Positions 54,985 to 64,000 of a DNA stretch of 64,000 nt are shown here, piece by piece; within the stretch, counting starts at the first letter, position 1, and each line of letters opens with the position of its first letter. A program made the position numbers and the translations under genes. Origin of the DNA: Papio anubis (taxonomy: Eukaryota > Chordata > Mammalia > Primates > Cercopithecidae); assembly GCF_008728515.1 (NCBI RefSeq), contig NC_044996.1, positions 126,409,595-126,473,594 of the forward strand. The letters run 5' to 3'. The notes beneath the pieces are model-generated. The model searched no databases and was not told the DNA's origin. It saw only the letters and a program-made list of their open reading frames with translations.

Positions 54985-55130
54985 ACTCTTCCGGGTGCTT
55001 TACGCGTATTATCTCATTTAATCTTTACAAAACCTCTTTCTGGTGGGTAGTTTTCATCTTGGTTTACAGATGAAGAAACTGTCAAACGAAGGCATTTGCC
55101 TAGAGGTCACACAGCTGGGAAGACTCCCCA
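54985..55130 (-). mobile_element. MIR SINE
   Basis: CGTATTATCTCATTTAATCT, TTTACAGATGAAGAAACTGT and GTCACACAGCTGGGAAG. Confidence 0.85.
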
Positions 55131-55139
55131 TCAGAATCT

Positions 55140-57178
55140 GTAGCCCAGGGCACCCTCAGGAAGTGTCTGAGGACTGAATGAGCATGTCACTGAGGTGCAG
55201 GGCTCGGGGAGTGGAGAGGGAGCCTGGGGTGAGCTGTTAGAGAGTGGCAGCCTTCCCCGCCCGGGGCTCTGGGAGATCTGGGCTGTAAACACAGTAGCTT
55301 CACCCTGGAAGCCTGAGAGGTGACTCAGTAGCTCTTGACGGCAGGGAGAGGTGGGATGACACTCTCTCGTTAGGCCACTAGCCAACAGAGAGAGCCCGTG
55401 GACCTTAACACTTTCAGTTGTGTGATTGGGTGACATTTGAGGGGCTCATTCTTGGTCTACCAGAAACCGGAATGAGTTTTGGCAGGTAACTATACTCACC
55501 TCCAGCCTCCAGCTCTCCTGGGCGGTACCAATGCCCTTTTTTTTTTTTTTTTTTTAAGTCTTTGAAGGAGGTCTTCTTTTAGGTACAGCTATTCTATTTT
55601 CCAGAGGGGCAGATGACATAATAGTGGAAGATGGTTATAATTTCATTCTTGCAGAGTTGTCTTCCTCATTTGGAAACAATTACACATTTGAGCCAGTTCA
55701 GTGATCTCATGAGCTACAATCCCCAACTTTCTCTCTGGGCTGGGTCTAGATCTTTCTGTGCTACAGGCATTTCCAGTGATGAGTCCCTCTATAATTCCCC
55801 TCTCCGAGGCCTGGCTGTCTGATTTCCTCCTATCCTCTTGTGCTGTGTCCTTCTGAGTCCTTGGTCTTCCTTGCGAGGAGGTCGGTAGAGCTGCAGGAGG
55901 TGGGCTGCATGCTCCTGAGAGGCAGGAGACCTGTCCTGTTTCATTTTGTCCTCTAATACCAGACCCTGTCCTGGTCTCCTCATTCTCTCTCAATCCCCTG
56001 TCTGTACAAGTGAGGTTATAAATGCTTACCATGGCACTGATCTGATGCTCAGCCAATCTCACAACCCCCTCTGACCCCTGCCAAATCTTACTCCCTGCGC
56101 CCAGGCATGAGGCCATGTCTGTTGATCCTGACTCTTACCCTAGCAGGTGGAAGTGGTGATGGGGAGTGATGGAGAGTCTATCATAGATAGGTGGCAGGGG
56201 AAACTGAAAGCAGAGGGCATTGTGTCCCACTCTCCACTTAGAACTTGGGGTAAGGACTCCTCACACAGGGCAGTTGCAGAGATGAAATGGCAAAACTGTT
56301 TCCCCTTGGAGATGATGTCCCCTCCAAGTCTCTCTCAGCTCTCATGTGGCAGAGTAGGGACTCTAAAATACCCTCATGTTCCTAGTGGGTAGCTGTGATG
56401 AGATCCAGGGGTGGGGATAGAGCTGCAAAGACTATGGCGTGGACAGCCTAGGCCAGAGGTCAGATGGAGGATGAGACAGACACTCAGTGGTGAGAACTCA
56501 AGGGAGCTGTATCAGCAGGAGAAGGACCCCCAGGCCTGGATGGGATTCTGAAGACTAGACCATGGGCCCACTGGACACAGCCTTCAGCAGTGGACACCAG
56601 TTGGATACTCAGGAGTCCTACAGGATGAGGCAGCTCTTTGGAGAGGCCATTGAGAACTCAGGGCTCAGCACTGGGTGAGCTCACAGACCCAGGCCCCTTC
56701 TCCCTACTGCCAGAAAGGCACCAGCACACCATTCTCAGCCCAGGCGCCATCTTGACTACCAGAAGGAAGAGGAGGGCGGACAAAGATTGTGCATTTATTC
56801 ACAAGTCATTGGGTTAACTAGAGACCATTTTAGAGCAAAAGAGACAAAGCTACCTTTGTCTCTTTAAATGTCTACCTTTAAATCGTCAGACTTAAGGATC
56901 TCTTTCCTATATTTCTGGAGTGGAGGCTCTGAAACAAAAGGGAGCCACCCTAGATATCAAAGGCAGCTCAGGAATTTTTGGTGTGTTTTTGGTGCTATTG
57001 TTTCTACATCTAAATTATATCTATAAATTTTAAACTTGCTCTAAAATGAATATATATCGAACACAGAATGATGTGTCAGGGCACTCCATTAGGAATTGTG
57101 GGAGATCATCATCATATCCTGAACTCTGATCCTCCTCCAGGTTTTATCTTTTCAGCTATGTAGAGACATCATTCAGGT
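55140..57178. other. 2 kb repeat-poor block
   Basis: Contains no Alu, L1 or MIR that I can recognise, only a T run at 55538-55555. A 157-codon minus ORF (56116-55643) overlaps others and has no domain. No exon with matching ADGRG2 sequence. Could include conserved intronic regulatory sequence; needs alignment. Confidence 0.45.
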
Positions 57179-57179
57179 C

Positions 57180-57265
57180 CTTGAGGGTAATGGTGACATC
57201 TTTTCTCTCTGTGTAGCCTCCATATTGTCTAGCACATAGTAAGTACTCGGTAAACTGTGGTTGTC
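57180..57265 (+). mobile_element. L2 LINE 3' tip
   Basis: GAGGGTAATGGTGACATCTT then TCTAGCACATAGTAAGTACT. Confidence 0.75.
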
Positions 57266-57269
57266 TAAT

Positions 57270-57640
57270 TGGTTTCGATATGTGATCCTAGAGATATTCC
57301 AAAAAGTGGGCCCCCCCTCAGCTTACATCAGCAATACTAGGCTCATCCAAACCCAGTGAGTTCTGGTACAGCGTAAACTACGCCAAACTTCTGCATAGAC
57401 TTCAGTGAGGTGGCTGTACCTTGGCTAGGATTACCCTTGAAGAATGTGTTTCCCCTCCTCCATATGAGGAAGGGGCTCAACTGATTCCCCATTAAGATTC
57501 CTTCACAGTCTGACATTCTGTGAGTTCAATCAGCCAGTAGGAACCATCTCCAGATTCTTCATTCATTGTCCTGGAATACCAGGGATCCTCGAACATGATG
57601 TCATTCTGGAAATCCTTGGGTGATATCTGAGCTGCTGATT
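57270..57640. other. no feature recognised
   Basis: Unique sequence. Confidence 0.5.
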
Positions 57641-57643
57641 ATT

Positions 57644-58132
57644 TATGCCAGGTTCTCACATTTGGCTGCACATTGGAATCACCTGGGGGAATTTAAGAAC
57701 ACCTGCCTCGGCCGGGTGTGGTGGCTCACGCCTGTAAACCCAGCACTTTGGGAGGCTGATGTGGGTGGATCATTTGAGGTCAGGAGTTTGAGACCAGCCT
57801 GGCCAACATGCTGAAACCCCATCTCTACTAAAAATATAAAAATCTGCTGGGCCTGGTGGTGGGCGCCTGTAATCCTAGCTATTCAGGAACCTGAGGCAGG
57901 AGAATTGCTTGAACCTGGGAGCAGAGGTTGCAGTGAGCTGAGATTGTGCCACTGCACTCCAGCCTGGGCAACAGAGCAAGACTCCATCTCAAAAAAAAAA
58001 AAAAGAAAAAAGAAAAGAATACCTGCCTCCTACCCCCAGAGATTCTGACATTATTGGTGTGGGGGTACAGCCTGGATATTGGGGTTCTTCAAAGTACCCC
58101 AAGCGATGCTAGCAGAACTGAGAGCCACTCAC
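57644..58132 (+). mobile_element. MER20-like hAT element split by an Alu
   Basis: 57644-57709 (CTGCACATTGGAATCACCTG) and 58015-58132 (CCCCCAGAGATTCTGACATT, ending ACTGAGAGCCACTC) rejoin to a MER20-length element once the Alu is removed. Confidence 0.85.
57710..58014 (+). mobile_element. Alu SINE in MER20
   Basis: Plus-strand Alu. AAGAACACCTGCCTC at 57695-57709 and AAGAATACCTGCCTC at 58015-58029 are the target duplication (one mismatch). Confidence 0.96.
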
Positions 58133-58401
58133 CTCTGCAATCCCATTTTAAGGCTGTTCTCCTGTTCAAAGTTCCTAATGTGAAATTGGAAACAATTTAT
58201 AAGTCATATTTTTTCGAACTACATTTATTACATGAGGCAATTTCAAAGGCGTTTAAAGTTATAACGAAGTCAGTAATCTCTTGATTTCAAAATGGATAAA
58301 AGCTCTAGACGTGGCTCTTGCCGACTGGCAAATCCCCAAGTTGTTATTGCTGTCCTTGCCTTGCTCTTCATTGAAGAATCCCAGTGTCTCTTCATAGTAT
58401 C

Positions 58402-58424
58402 TTACTTACTTACTTATTTATTTT
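58402..58424. repeat. (TTAC/TTAT)n microsatellite
   Basis: Short tetranucleotide run in place of the poly(A) head of the next minus-strand Alu. Confidence 0.9.
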
Positions 58425-58709
58425 TCTGAGACAGAGTCTTGCTCTGTTGCCCAGGCTGGAGTGCAGTGGCATGATCTCGGCTCACTGCAACCTCCGACTC
58501 CCGGCTTCAAGCAATTCTCCCACCTCAGCCTCCCAAGTAGCTGAGATTACAGGCTCGTGCCACCATGCCTGGCTAATTTTTAATTTTTAGTAGAGACGGG
58601 GTTTTGCCATGTTGGCCAGACTGGTCTCGAACTCTTGACCTCAGGTGGTCCACCTACCTCAGCCTCCCAAAGTGCTGGGATTACAGGCATGAGCCACCAT
58701 GCCTGGCCT
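58425..58709 (-). mobile_element. Alu SINE
   Basis: Minus-strand Alu. TCTTCATAGT before the microsatellite and again after the Alu is the target duplication. Confidence 0.95.
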
Positions 58710-58743
58710 TCTTCATAGTGTCTTTAGTACCAGTACCATGTAT

Positions 58744-58875
58744 ACTAAAACAGATTCTTTAGTAGTACTACATAGTATTGGCACTAAATACAGATTCCTT
58801 AGTACTGCTACATAGTACTGGTACTAAAGACAGATTCTTTAGTACTACTTCATACATAGTACTAGTACTAAAGAT
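58744..58875. repeat. minisatellite-like tandem repeat, about 3 units
   Basis: A unit of about 40-45 bases built around CAGATTCTTTAGTACTACT and CATAGTACTGGTACTAAA is repeated roughly three times with substitutions. AGTACT/GTACTA subrepeats make it rich in small palindromes. Confidence 0.9.
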
Positions 58876-58899
58876 GAACAACAGCAGCAGCAACACAAC

Positions 58900-59180
58900 T
58901 GGACATTCCTGTAGGTCTTTGCGGTTGACAAAGCACCTTGGCATACATCATCTCACTGCGTCCCCTTGAGGTTAGCAGAAAAGTTTTTGTTATCCTCACT
59001 TTGCTGAAGAGAAAACTGAAGCTCAAAGCAATGGAATGACTTTCTAGGTTATCCAGAAAGAAACAGTACGAAGATCCAGAAAGTGCTTATTTTTGGCTTG
59101 GACAGTTTGGGTAACTTCCAAATTCACACAGCTGGAAAGCAGAGGTGGTGAGATTCTAGAACTCGTGTTCTTAACCACTT
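58900..59180 (-). mobile_element. MIR SINE with insertion
   Basis: GGCATACATCATCTCACTGC, GAAGAGAAAACTGAAGCTCA and ACTCGTGTTCTTAACCACTT; about 50 extra bases interrupt the core near 59080. Confidence 0.75.
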
Positions 59181-59221
59181 CCCCAATATTTAGTCCTGAA
59201 GCATTAAAAATGGTTTTCTTG

Positions 59222-59380
59222 TTGTTGCTGTTGTTGTTTTAGAGCCTGGGGCTCACTGTGTTGCCCAGGCTGGAATGCTGGAATGCTCACTGCAACCTCG
59301 AACTCCTGGGCTCAAGCCATCCTCCCATCTTGACCTCCCGAGTAGCTGGGATTACAGATGCACACCACTGTGCCTGACTT
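59222..59380 (-). mobile_element. free right Alu monomer (FRAM)
   Basis: A single right-arm unit of about 150 bases, minus strand, ending ACACCACTGTGCCTGAC. AAAATGGTTTT occurs at both edges (59207-59217, 59382-59392), so it inserted as a monomer. Confidence 0.85.
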
Positions 59381-59468
59381 GAAAATGGTTTTTACACAAC
59401 TTTGCATGATTTGTTCATCCTGGGATGAATTTATATCCCCAAAGCACTGTATAAAGATAAAAGTGATC

Positions 59469-59766
59469 GGCCCGGGTGTGGTGGCTCAGGCCTGTAATCC
59501 CAGCACTTTGGGAGGCCGAGGTGGGCGGATCACGAGGTCAGGAGATCGAGACCATCCTGGCTAACATGGTGAAACCCCGTCTCTCGTCAAAATACAAAAA
59601 AAATTAGCTGGGCATGGTGGTGGGCACCTATAGTCCCAGCTACTCGGGAGGCTGAGGCAGGAGAATGGCGTGAACCCGGGAGGCAGAGCTTGCAGTGAGT
59701 TGGGATGGCGCCACTGCACTCCAGCCTGGGCGACAGAGTGAGACTCCATCTCAAAAAAAAAAAAAA
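59469..59766 (+). mobile_element. AluY SINE with target duplication
   Basis: Plus-strand Alu with AluY arm (AGGAGATCGAGACCATCCTG, GAGAATGGCGTGAACCCG). AAGATAAAAGTGATC before and AAGATAAAGAGTGATC after it. Unlike 24837-25134 it keeps the ordinary AluY bases. Confidence 0.96.
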
Positions 59767-59784
59767 GATAAAGAGTGATCTAAG

Positions 59785-60475
59785 GCATAAAGCAACCGTT
59801 CTGCTGATTTAACCTATTAGGGATTCAGTTGATATTCCAAGAGAACACGCTGTTGAAATGCACCTTAAATGCACCTTAATAGTGGGTACATCCTTAGTTC
59901 AAGAAATAACAAGAAACACATTGATCTTGCCAAGAGGCCTCATGTTTATAAGATCACAGGGCTATAAAAAAAAAAAATCAAGGTAAGTTAGAGATACTTT
60001 TGCAATGATGTTTGTGGCAGTTGTGTTAGTCTTTAACATCTGTGTTAGGCGTGACCTATACCCTTTTGTTACTTTTCTTTTAGAAATGAACAGAGCATAA
60101 GGTAAAAGTTACTCTATAGTGTTTAATACAGCATAGAGTTTTTTAATTTAAAGAAGAGATAAAGATATAAAATGGCAGTAATTTTGTTGTAGTGTATAAA
60201 TTAGAATTGCTTATAATTATCTGATTAATTGAATGAACAGGAATTGAACGCATCGCTCTGTTGTCTTTCAGTTATGTAGACATTTTTGCCTTGCTCCTAA
60301 CTTGAAATATGATTTAATATTACACAGATTTGGATCCGCAGTGAAGTCTAACAAATTCTGGGTTTTGGTGTGCACAGGCAGAAGGAGATGGGTTTGAATT
60401 AGTGAGAAGTTTTCAGTTACAGGATATTTTCAAAGTAGAGTTTTAAAACTTTGAAGTGAGTTGCATAATATGAGT
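59785..60475. other. unique AT-rich sequence
   Basis: Only a small duplication, AAATGCACCTTA twice near 59858-59878. No exon recognised. Confidence 0.5.
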
Positions 60476-60479
60476 AGAA

Positions 60480-60585
60480 TATAAGCTCTCTTTGACGCCA
60501 GGGACTTTGTTTTATTCCCTGCTATAACCCCCGTGCCTGGCACACAGTAGGCCTTCAAAAATGGGATTAAAAGAATAAACTTTGG
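60480..60585 (+). mobile_element. L2 LINE 3' end
   Basis: ACGCCAGGGACTTTGTTTTA, CCCGTGCCTGGCACACAGTA and GGCCTTCAAAAATGGG. Confidence 0.8.
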
Positions 60586-60587
60586 CA

Positions 60588-60655
60588 AATGACTTCACAT
60601 TTCTGAGCTTGTGTTTCCTCACTTGTAGACTGAAGGGGTTGGACTATTTTGGTAT
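60588..60655 (+). mobile_element. MIR-like fragment
   Basis: AAATGACTTCACATTTCTGA then TTTCCTCACTTGTAGACTGA. Confidence 0.6.
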
Positions 60656-60879
60656 CTGGTATTTTCCCCACCCATGACCTATTTTGTAATTCTTTTCTTC
60701 CAGTAAACTCCAAGCCCTAAAAGATGCTTTTACACAATTTATTTAAGTAAGATTGTTCTCATTTTTGGTGTCGAGTAAAACCATATATGACAGTATCCAG
60801 TGTTTGTGATCAGCAGTAGAAAACCAGTATTAATATAATCCCAAACGGTGCAAACATTATACTCTATTTTTATTTTATT

Positions 60880-61172
60880 TTTATTTTTTAGAGACAGGGT
60901 CTCGCTCTGTCGCCTAGGCTGGAATGCAGTGGTGCAATCGTAGCTCACTGCAGTCTCTAACTGCTGGGCTCAAGTGCACCTCCCACCTCAGCCTCCCAAG
61001 TAGCTTGGACTATAGGCATGTACCACCACACCCAGCTCATTTTAACATTTTTAGTAGCGATGAAGTCTCTTCATGTTGCCCAGGCTGGTCTCAAACTCCT
61101 GGGCTCAAGTGATCCACCTGCCTCAGCCTTCCAAAGCGCCGTGATTACAGGCATGAGTCATCGCACCCAGCC
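60880..61172 (-). mobile_element. Alu SINE (AluJ-like)
   Basis: Minus-strand old Alu with a TTTTA-rich head; ACTCTATTTTT and ACTCTAATTTT at the edges. Confidence 0.93.
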
Positions 61173-61314
61173 TTAGCCTCACACTCTAATTTTTTTTGTG
61201 TGCAGCCTATTGTGGATAAATAAGCAATTTTTGAAATGATGAAAGTACGATCTAAATGACTACCTTTGCAAAATGAACAGCATTGCACAGGTCATCTTCA
61301 AGTCTCCTTTACCT

Positions 61315-61430
61315 CTGAAGTGGATTTCTGCGAACTTCAGTTTCCTGATGTGTAATACGAAGGGATGGAACCCCATGGTCTTTCCAGGAGGTGCCTTCCT
61401 ATAATGATCCTAAACTATGGCGACTTGAAT
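61315..61430 (+). mobile_element. MIR-like fragment
   Basis: GCGAACTTCAGTTTCCTGAT, GTGTAATACGAAGGGATGGA and CATGGTCTTTCCAGGAGGTG. Confidence 0.55.
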
Positions 61431-61669
61431 TAGATGAACACAGTGTTCTAACAGACATTCTCGCTAACCTAGTGTTAGTGAATAGATAAGAATGTTTTGT
61501 AGTCAGAATGGATATCTCATGCATGCAAATCCTGGAAGAAACCATCTTCATGATTTTTTAAAATGCCCTCTACCAATTATTGATAGCACATTACTTGCAT
61601 TAAGTGAAAAAAGTAGTTTATTATATAATGGTAAACTTTATCCAAGGACACAGAATCATATAGTCTGAA

Positions 61670-61868
61670 TTAATAATAATTACACCTTATTGTGGAAACT
61701 GTGATAAAATGCTTGATAAATGTAATATAATTTCATTCAAAGTAATCACTCCCATTTTACAGATAAGGAGAAATACAAGCAGAGAAATGTTAGAAACTTA
61801 CTCAAGGCAGAGCCAGGATCTGAACCCAAGTCAGTCTCCCTGGAAAGCCCAGTCCCTTAATCACATTT
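61670..61868 (-). mobile_element. MIR SINE
   Basis: CCATTTTACAGATAAGGAGA, GGCAGAGCCAGGATCTGAAC and CCCAGTCCCTTAATCAC. Confidence 0.85.
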
Positions 61869-61869
61869 A

Positions 61870-62565
61870 AGGCTTGACTCAGCAGGCATGTTCATTTATT
61901 CATTAGAAATAAATGAACACAGGCATTTTATTCATATGTAGGAGACTACCAAGTCAGAGTTACAGATTATTAAAAGTGAGCGATCTCAGATCAGACTTTC
62001 AAAGCTCATGACAAGCCAAAGAAAATATGAGGAGAAGACATTATTAGAACAGGAGCTACCAATGTATAAAGGCTGGCTAAGGATTTTCTGAAGGTTAAGG
62101 GTTAACATGGCTTCAGAACAGAGGCAACTTAAACATACAATTTTTCCAACTAAGTAGGATTTCTATGCAGCAGGACTATGCCTAATTCCAACCTTCTTAA
62201 TGGTTTTTTATTAGCACGTAATTGTTTACAGAACTAGTTCCTCACATGGGAGTCCCACTCTCAAGGGTCCCGGAAGAACCACGACATGAACGTTCGCTAG
62301 GAGCAAAGCTGATAGGGTGAGTCACAAAGAAGGGGTTGTTTATATTCAGCCTCAAAGTGGCAAGGACTTCTCCTCCTCGGGTTCATACTGACTGCCTGAC
62401 TTTTGACCTTGTCAATATCATGACAAAGAACAAGAGAGAAAATGGTGGCTGGGGAGAGTGATTTTAGCATTAATCTTGTCCTACCCTTGGTTTAATGGGT
62501 ATTAATTACTTTACAGCACTCAAATTAAATCTGACGTGGCAGACACTGGCTGGCACCAAAGCTTT
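61870..62565. other. unique sequence
   Basis: No repeat or exon recognised. Confidence 0.5.
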
Positions 62566-62569
62566 TACT

Positions 62570-63275
62570 TTTTCTTCCTCAGCACACAGCTAGGCTACAT
62601 TTCCCAACCTCTCGTGTAGTTAGAAGTGGCGGTGTAACTGAGTGCTGGCCAATGGACGTGGGTATAAGTGATGTGTGCCATCTCCAGGCCTGGCCATTAA
62701 AAATCTCCCACCTCGCCAGGCGCTGTGGCTCACATCTGTAATCTCAGCACTTTGGGAGGCCAAGGAGAGTGGATCACCTGAGGTCAGGGGTTCGAGACAA
62801 GCCTGGCCAACATGGTGAAACCCCGTCTCTACTAAAAATACAAAAATTAGCCAGGTGTGGTGGTACAACCCTGTAATCCTGGCTACTCAGGAGACTGAGG
62901 CAGGAGAATCGCTTGAACCTGGGAGGTGGAGGTTGCAGTGAACCGAGATCATGCCACTGCACTCCAGCCTGGGTGACAGAGTGAGACTCTGTCTCAAAAA
63001 AAAAAATCTCCCACTTGATTCCTATCACTTTCTCTCTTTCCCTGTTTGCCTGCCAGATGGTACTCTCCAGAGCAAACTTGGAATCTTCATATTGAAGATA
63101 GCAGTACCTCTGTCAATGTGGGTCCCTGAATGACATTCCTCTTCCCTGGCCTCCCACCCCTTCACTCTAGGCTGCTGATTAAACTGTACCTGGAAAATAA
63201 ACTTCCATTTTTTAAAGCTCCTGAGATTTCAGGGCATGTTTGTTGTAGCAGCTTGCATTGCCTTAACCCATACAT
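62570..63275 (+). mobile_element. ancient LTR-like element split by an Alu
   Basis: GCTGGCCAATGGACGTGGGT, AAGTGATGTGTGCCATCTCC, and after the Alu GGAAAATAAACTTCCATTTT with GTTTGTTGTAGCAGCTTGCA resemble a widespread mammalian LTR-like repeat. Name not certain. Confidence 0.5.
62714..63001 (+). mobile_element. Alu SINE with target duplication
   Basis: Plus-strand AluS-like. AAAAATCTCCCACCT at 62699-62713 and AAAAATCTCCCACTT at 63002-63016. Confidence 0.96.
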
Positions 63276-63544
63276 CTGACTGGGACCCTTCTTGCCAGAA
63301 TTGTTGGTGCATCTCATTCTGCCATTGGAAGGTGGAATGGGGTGGGGTAGGCATCCCTTCTTTGCTGCAATCATGTAAGAACCCAAGTTCATATAATCTA
63401 AGACAACTAGAGGAATCCATTATGGTTGCTACTGAGATGCCTAATGTCCAAACCTCAGAGAGTCATTTGAGGGCAGGAGGCGCCACCAGAGCCACCCACT
63501 CCCTTTGTGCCAAGCCAGGCCACCTAGACCTTCACAGTGTGGCA

Positions 63545-63669
63545 TAGGTTAAGACCATAGGCTCTGCAGTCAAATGTTAACAAGACATTTAATCATTGTG
63601 TTTCAGTTTCCTTACATGTAAAGTAGCACTTCCTGTTCCATAGGTATAGGCAGATTAAATGAGCTAATG
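63545..63669 (+). mobile_element. MIR SINE
   Basis: AAGACCATAGGCTCTGCAGT, GTGTTTCAGTTTCCTTACAT and CAGATTAAATGAGCTAATG; stops exactly where the MER1 element begins. Confidence 0.85.
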
Positions 63670-64000
63670 CAGTGGTCCCCAACCTTTTTGGCACCAAGGA
63701 CTGGTTTGGTGGAAGACAGTTTTTCCACCAACTGGGGGTTGGCGCGGGAGAAGGAGGGATGGTTTCAGGATGAAACTGTTTTACCTCAGATCATCAGACA
63801 CTGGATTCTTATAAGGAGTGCACAACCTAGATCTCTCACATGTGCAGTTCACAATAGGGTTCACACTCCTATGAGAATCTGATGCTGATCTGCCAGGAGG
63901 CAGAGCTCAGGTGGTAATGCTCGCCTGTCACTCACCTCCTGCTCTGTGGCCCGGTTCCTAACAGGCCATGGACTAGTATCAATCCCTGGCCTGGAGGTTG
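63670..64000 (+). mobile_element. MER1-type hAT DNA transposon (cut by window end)
   Basis: Starts with the terminal repeat CAGTGGTCCCCAACC; CAGTTTTTCCACCAACTGGG, CCTCAGATCATCAGACACTG and CCCGGTTCCTAACAGGCCAT follow MER1B order. The closing inverted repeat (after GGAGGTTG) falls just past 64000. It is non-autonomous, with no transposase frame. Confidence 0.9.

Larger units (their letters stand above)
49119..64000 (+). other. ADGRG2: ADGRG2 intron (continues past window)
   Basis: Begins with GTAATG. I looked for the next ADGRG2 exon, which should open with the end of a glutamate codon followed by D-T-D-N, and did not find it. The intron is therefore at least 14.9 kb, or the next exon is one I could not recognise. 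Confidence 0.75.

Noticed and set aside
63040..63130. Exon-like unit after TTTGCCTGCCAG with an ATG
   Set aside because: Lies inside an LTR-like repeat; no donor and no match to ADGRG2.
188..63882. Many ORFs of 60-130 codons with Alu-type peptides (for example runs like LECSGAISAHCNLCLPGS)
   Set aside because: These are translations of Alu right arms on either strand, found repeatedly in the window, and not genes.
1..64000. CRISPR arrays, toxin-antitoxin, phage or other bacterial systems
   Set aside because: No regularly spaced direct repeats, ribosome binding sites or compact ORFs; the DNA is plainly primate nuclear.

Overview
The window is primate nuclear DNA, probably from an Old World monkey X chromosome. 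About 46 Alu copies or fragments are spread over 64 kb, alongside primate L1 3' ends, old L1M, L2 and MIR, hAT-type DNA transposons and solo LTRs. There are no operons, phage genes, CRISPR arrays or RNA genes. The species call rests on two signals. The Alu at 24837-25134 carries the base changes I associate with the monkey-specific AluYR lineage. The one coding exon differs from the human protein as I remember it at three residues.

The only real protein-coding sequence I can support is one exon at 49000-49118 (+). It holds the start codon and signal peptide of ADGRG2 (GPR64/HE6), an adhesion GPCR best known from epididymis and efferent ducts. It has a clean acceptor and donor and ends in phase 1. 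No further ADGRG2 coding exon is visible in the next 15 kb, so the rest of the gene lies beyond the window. The 49 kb upstream is probably 5' intron and/or 5' flank. It contains three splice-framed non-coding exon candidates (22987-23049, 29913-29976, 35130-35174), of which the last looks best. None is proven.

Layout: 1-7.4 kb is an old L2, a MIR, hAT elements and an L1M 3' UTR packed with Alus. 7.4-11.6 kb is unique DNA, an L1ME and Alus. 11.6-12.9 kb is a nested insertion: two Alus at one target site, with an L1 3' end and rearranged copies of sequence from 8.4-9.0 kb inside one of them. 12.9-15.3 kb is unique DNA, a solo ERV LTR and an MLT1-like LTR. 15.3-25.1 kb is mostly minus-strand Alus with L2, MIR and hAT copies. 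25-38 kb is Alu-poorer, with L2, an LTR-like element and L1 pieces. 38.4-43.7 kb is one old antisense L1 broken by Alus. 43.7-48.4 kb has no Alu and lies just upstream of the coding exon. 49.2-50.9 kb is an antisense L1 carrying a solo LTR. 51-64 kb is Alu, MIR, MER20, a 2.4 kb repeat-poor block and a MER1-type transposon cut by the window end.

All ten L1 segments run antisense to ADGRG2, which fits a transcribed intron. I found no new gene system. The most unusual object is the rearranged insertion at 11.57-12.57 kb. Repeat family names are from memory and would need a RepeatMasker run to confirm.
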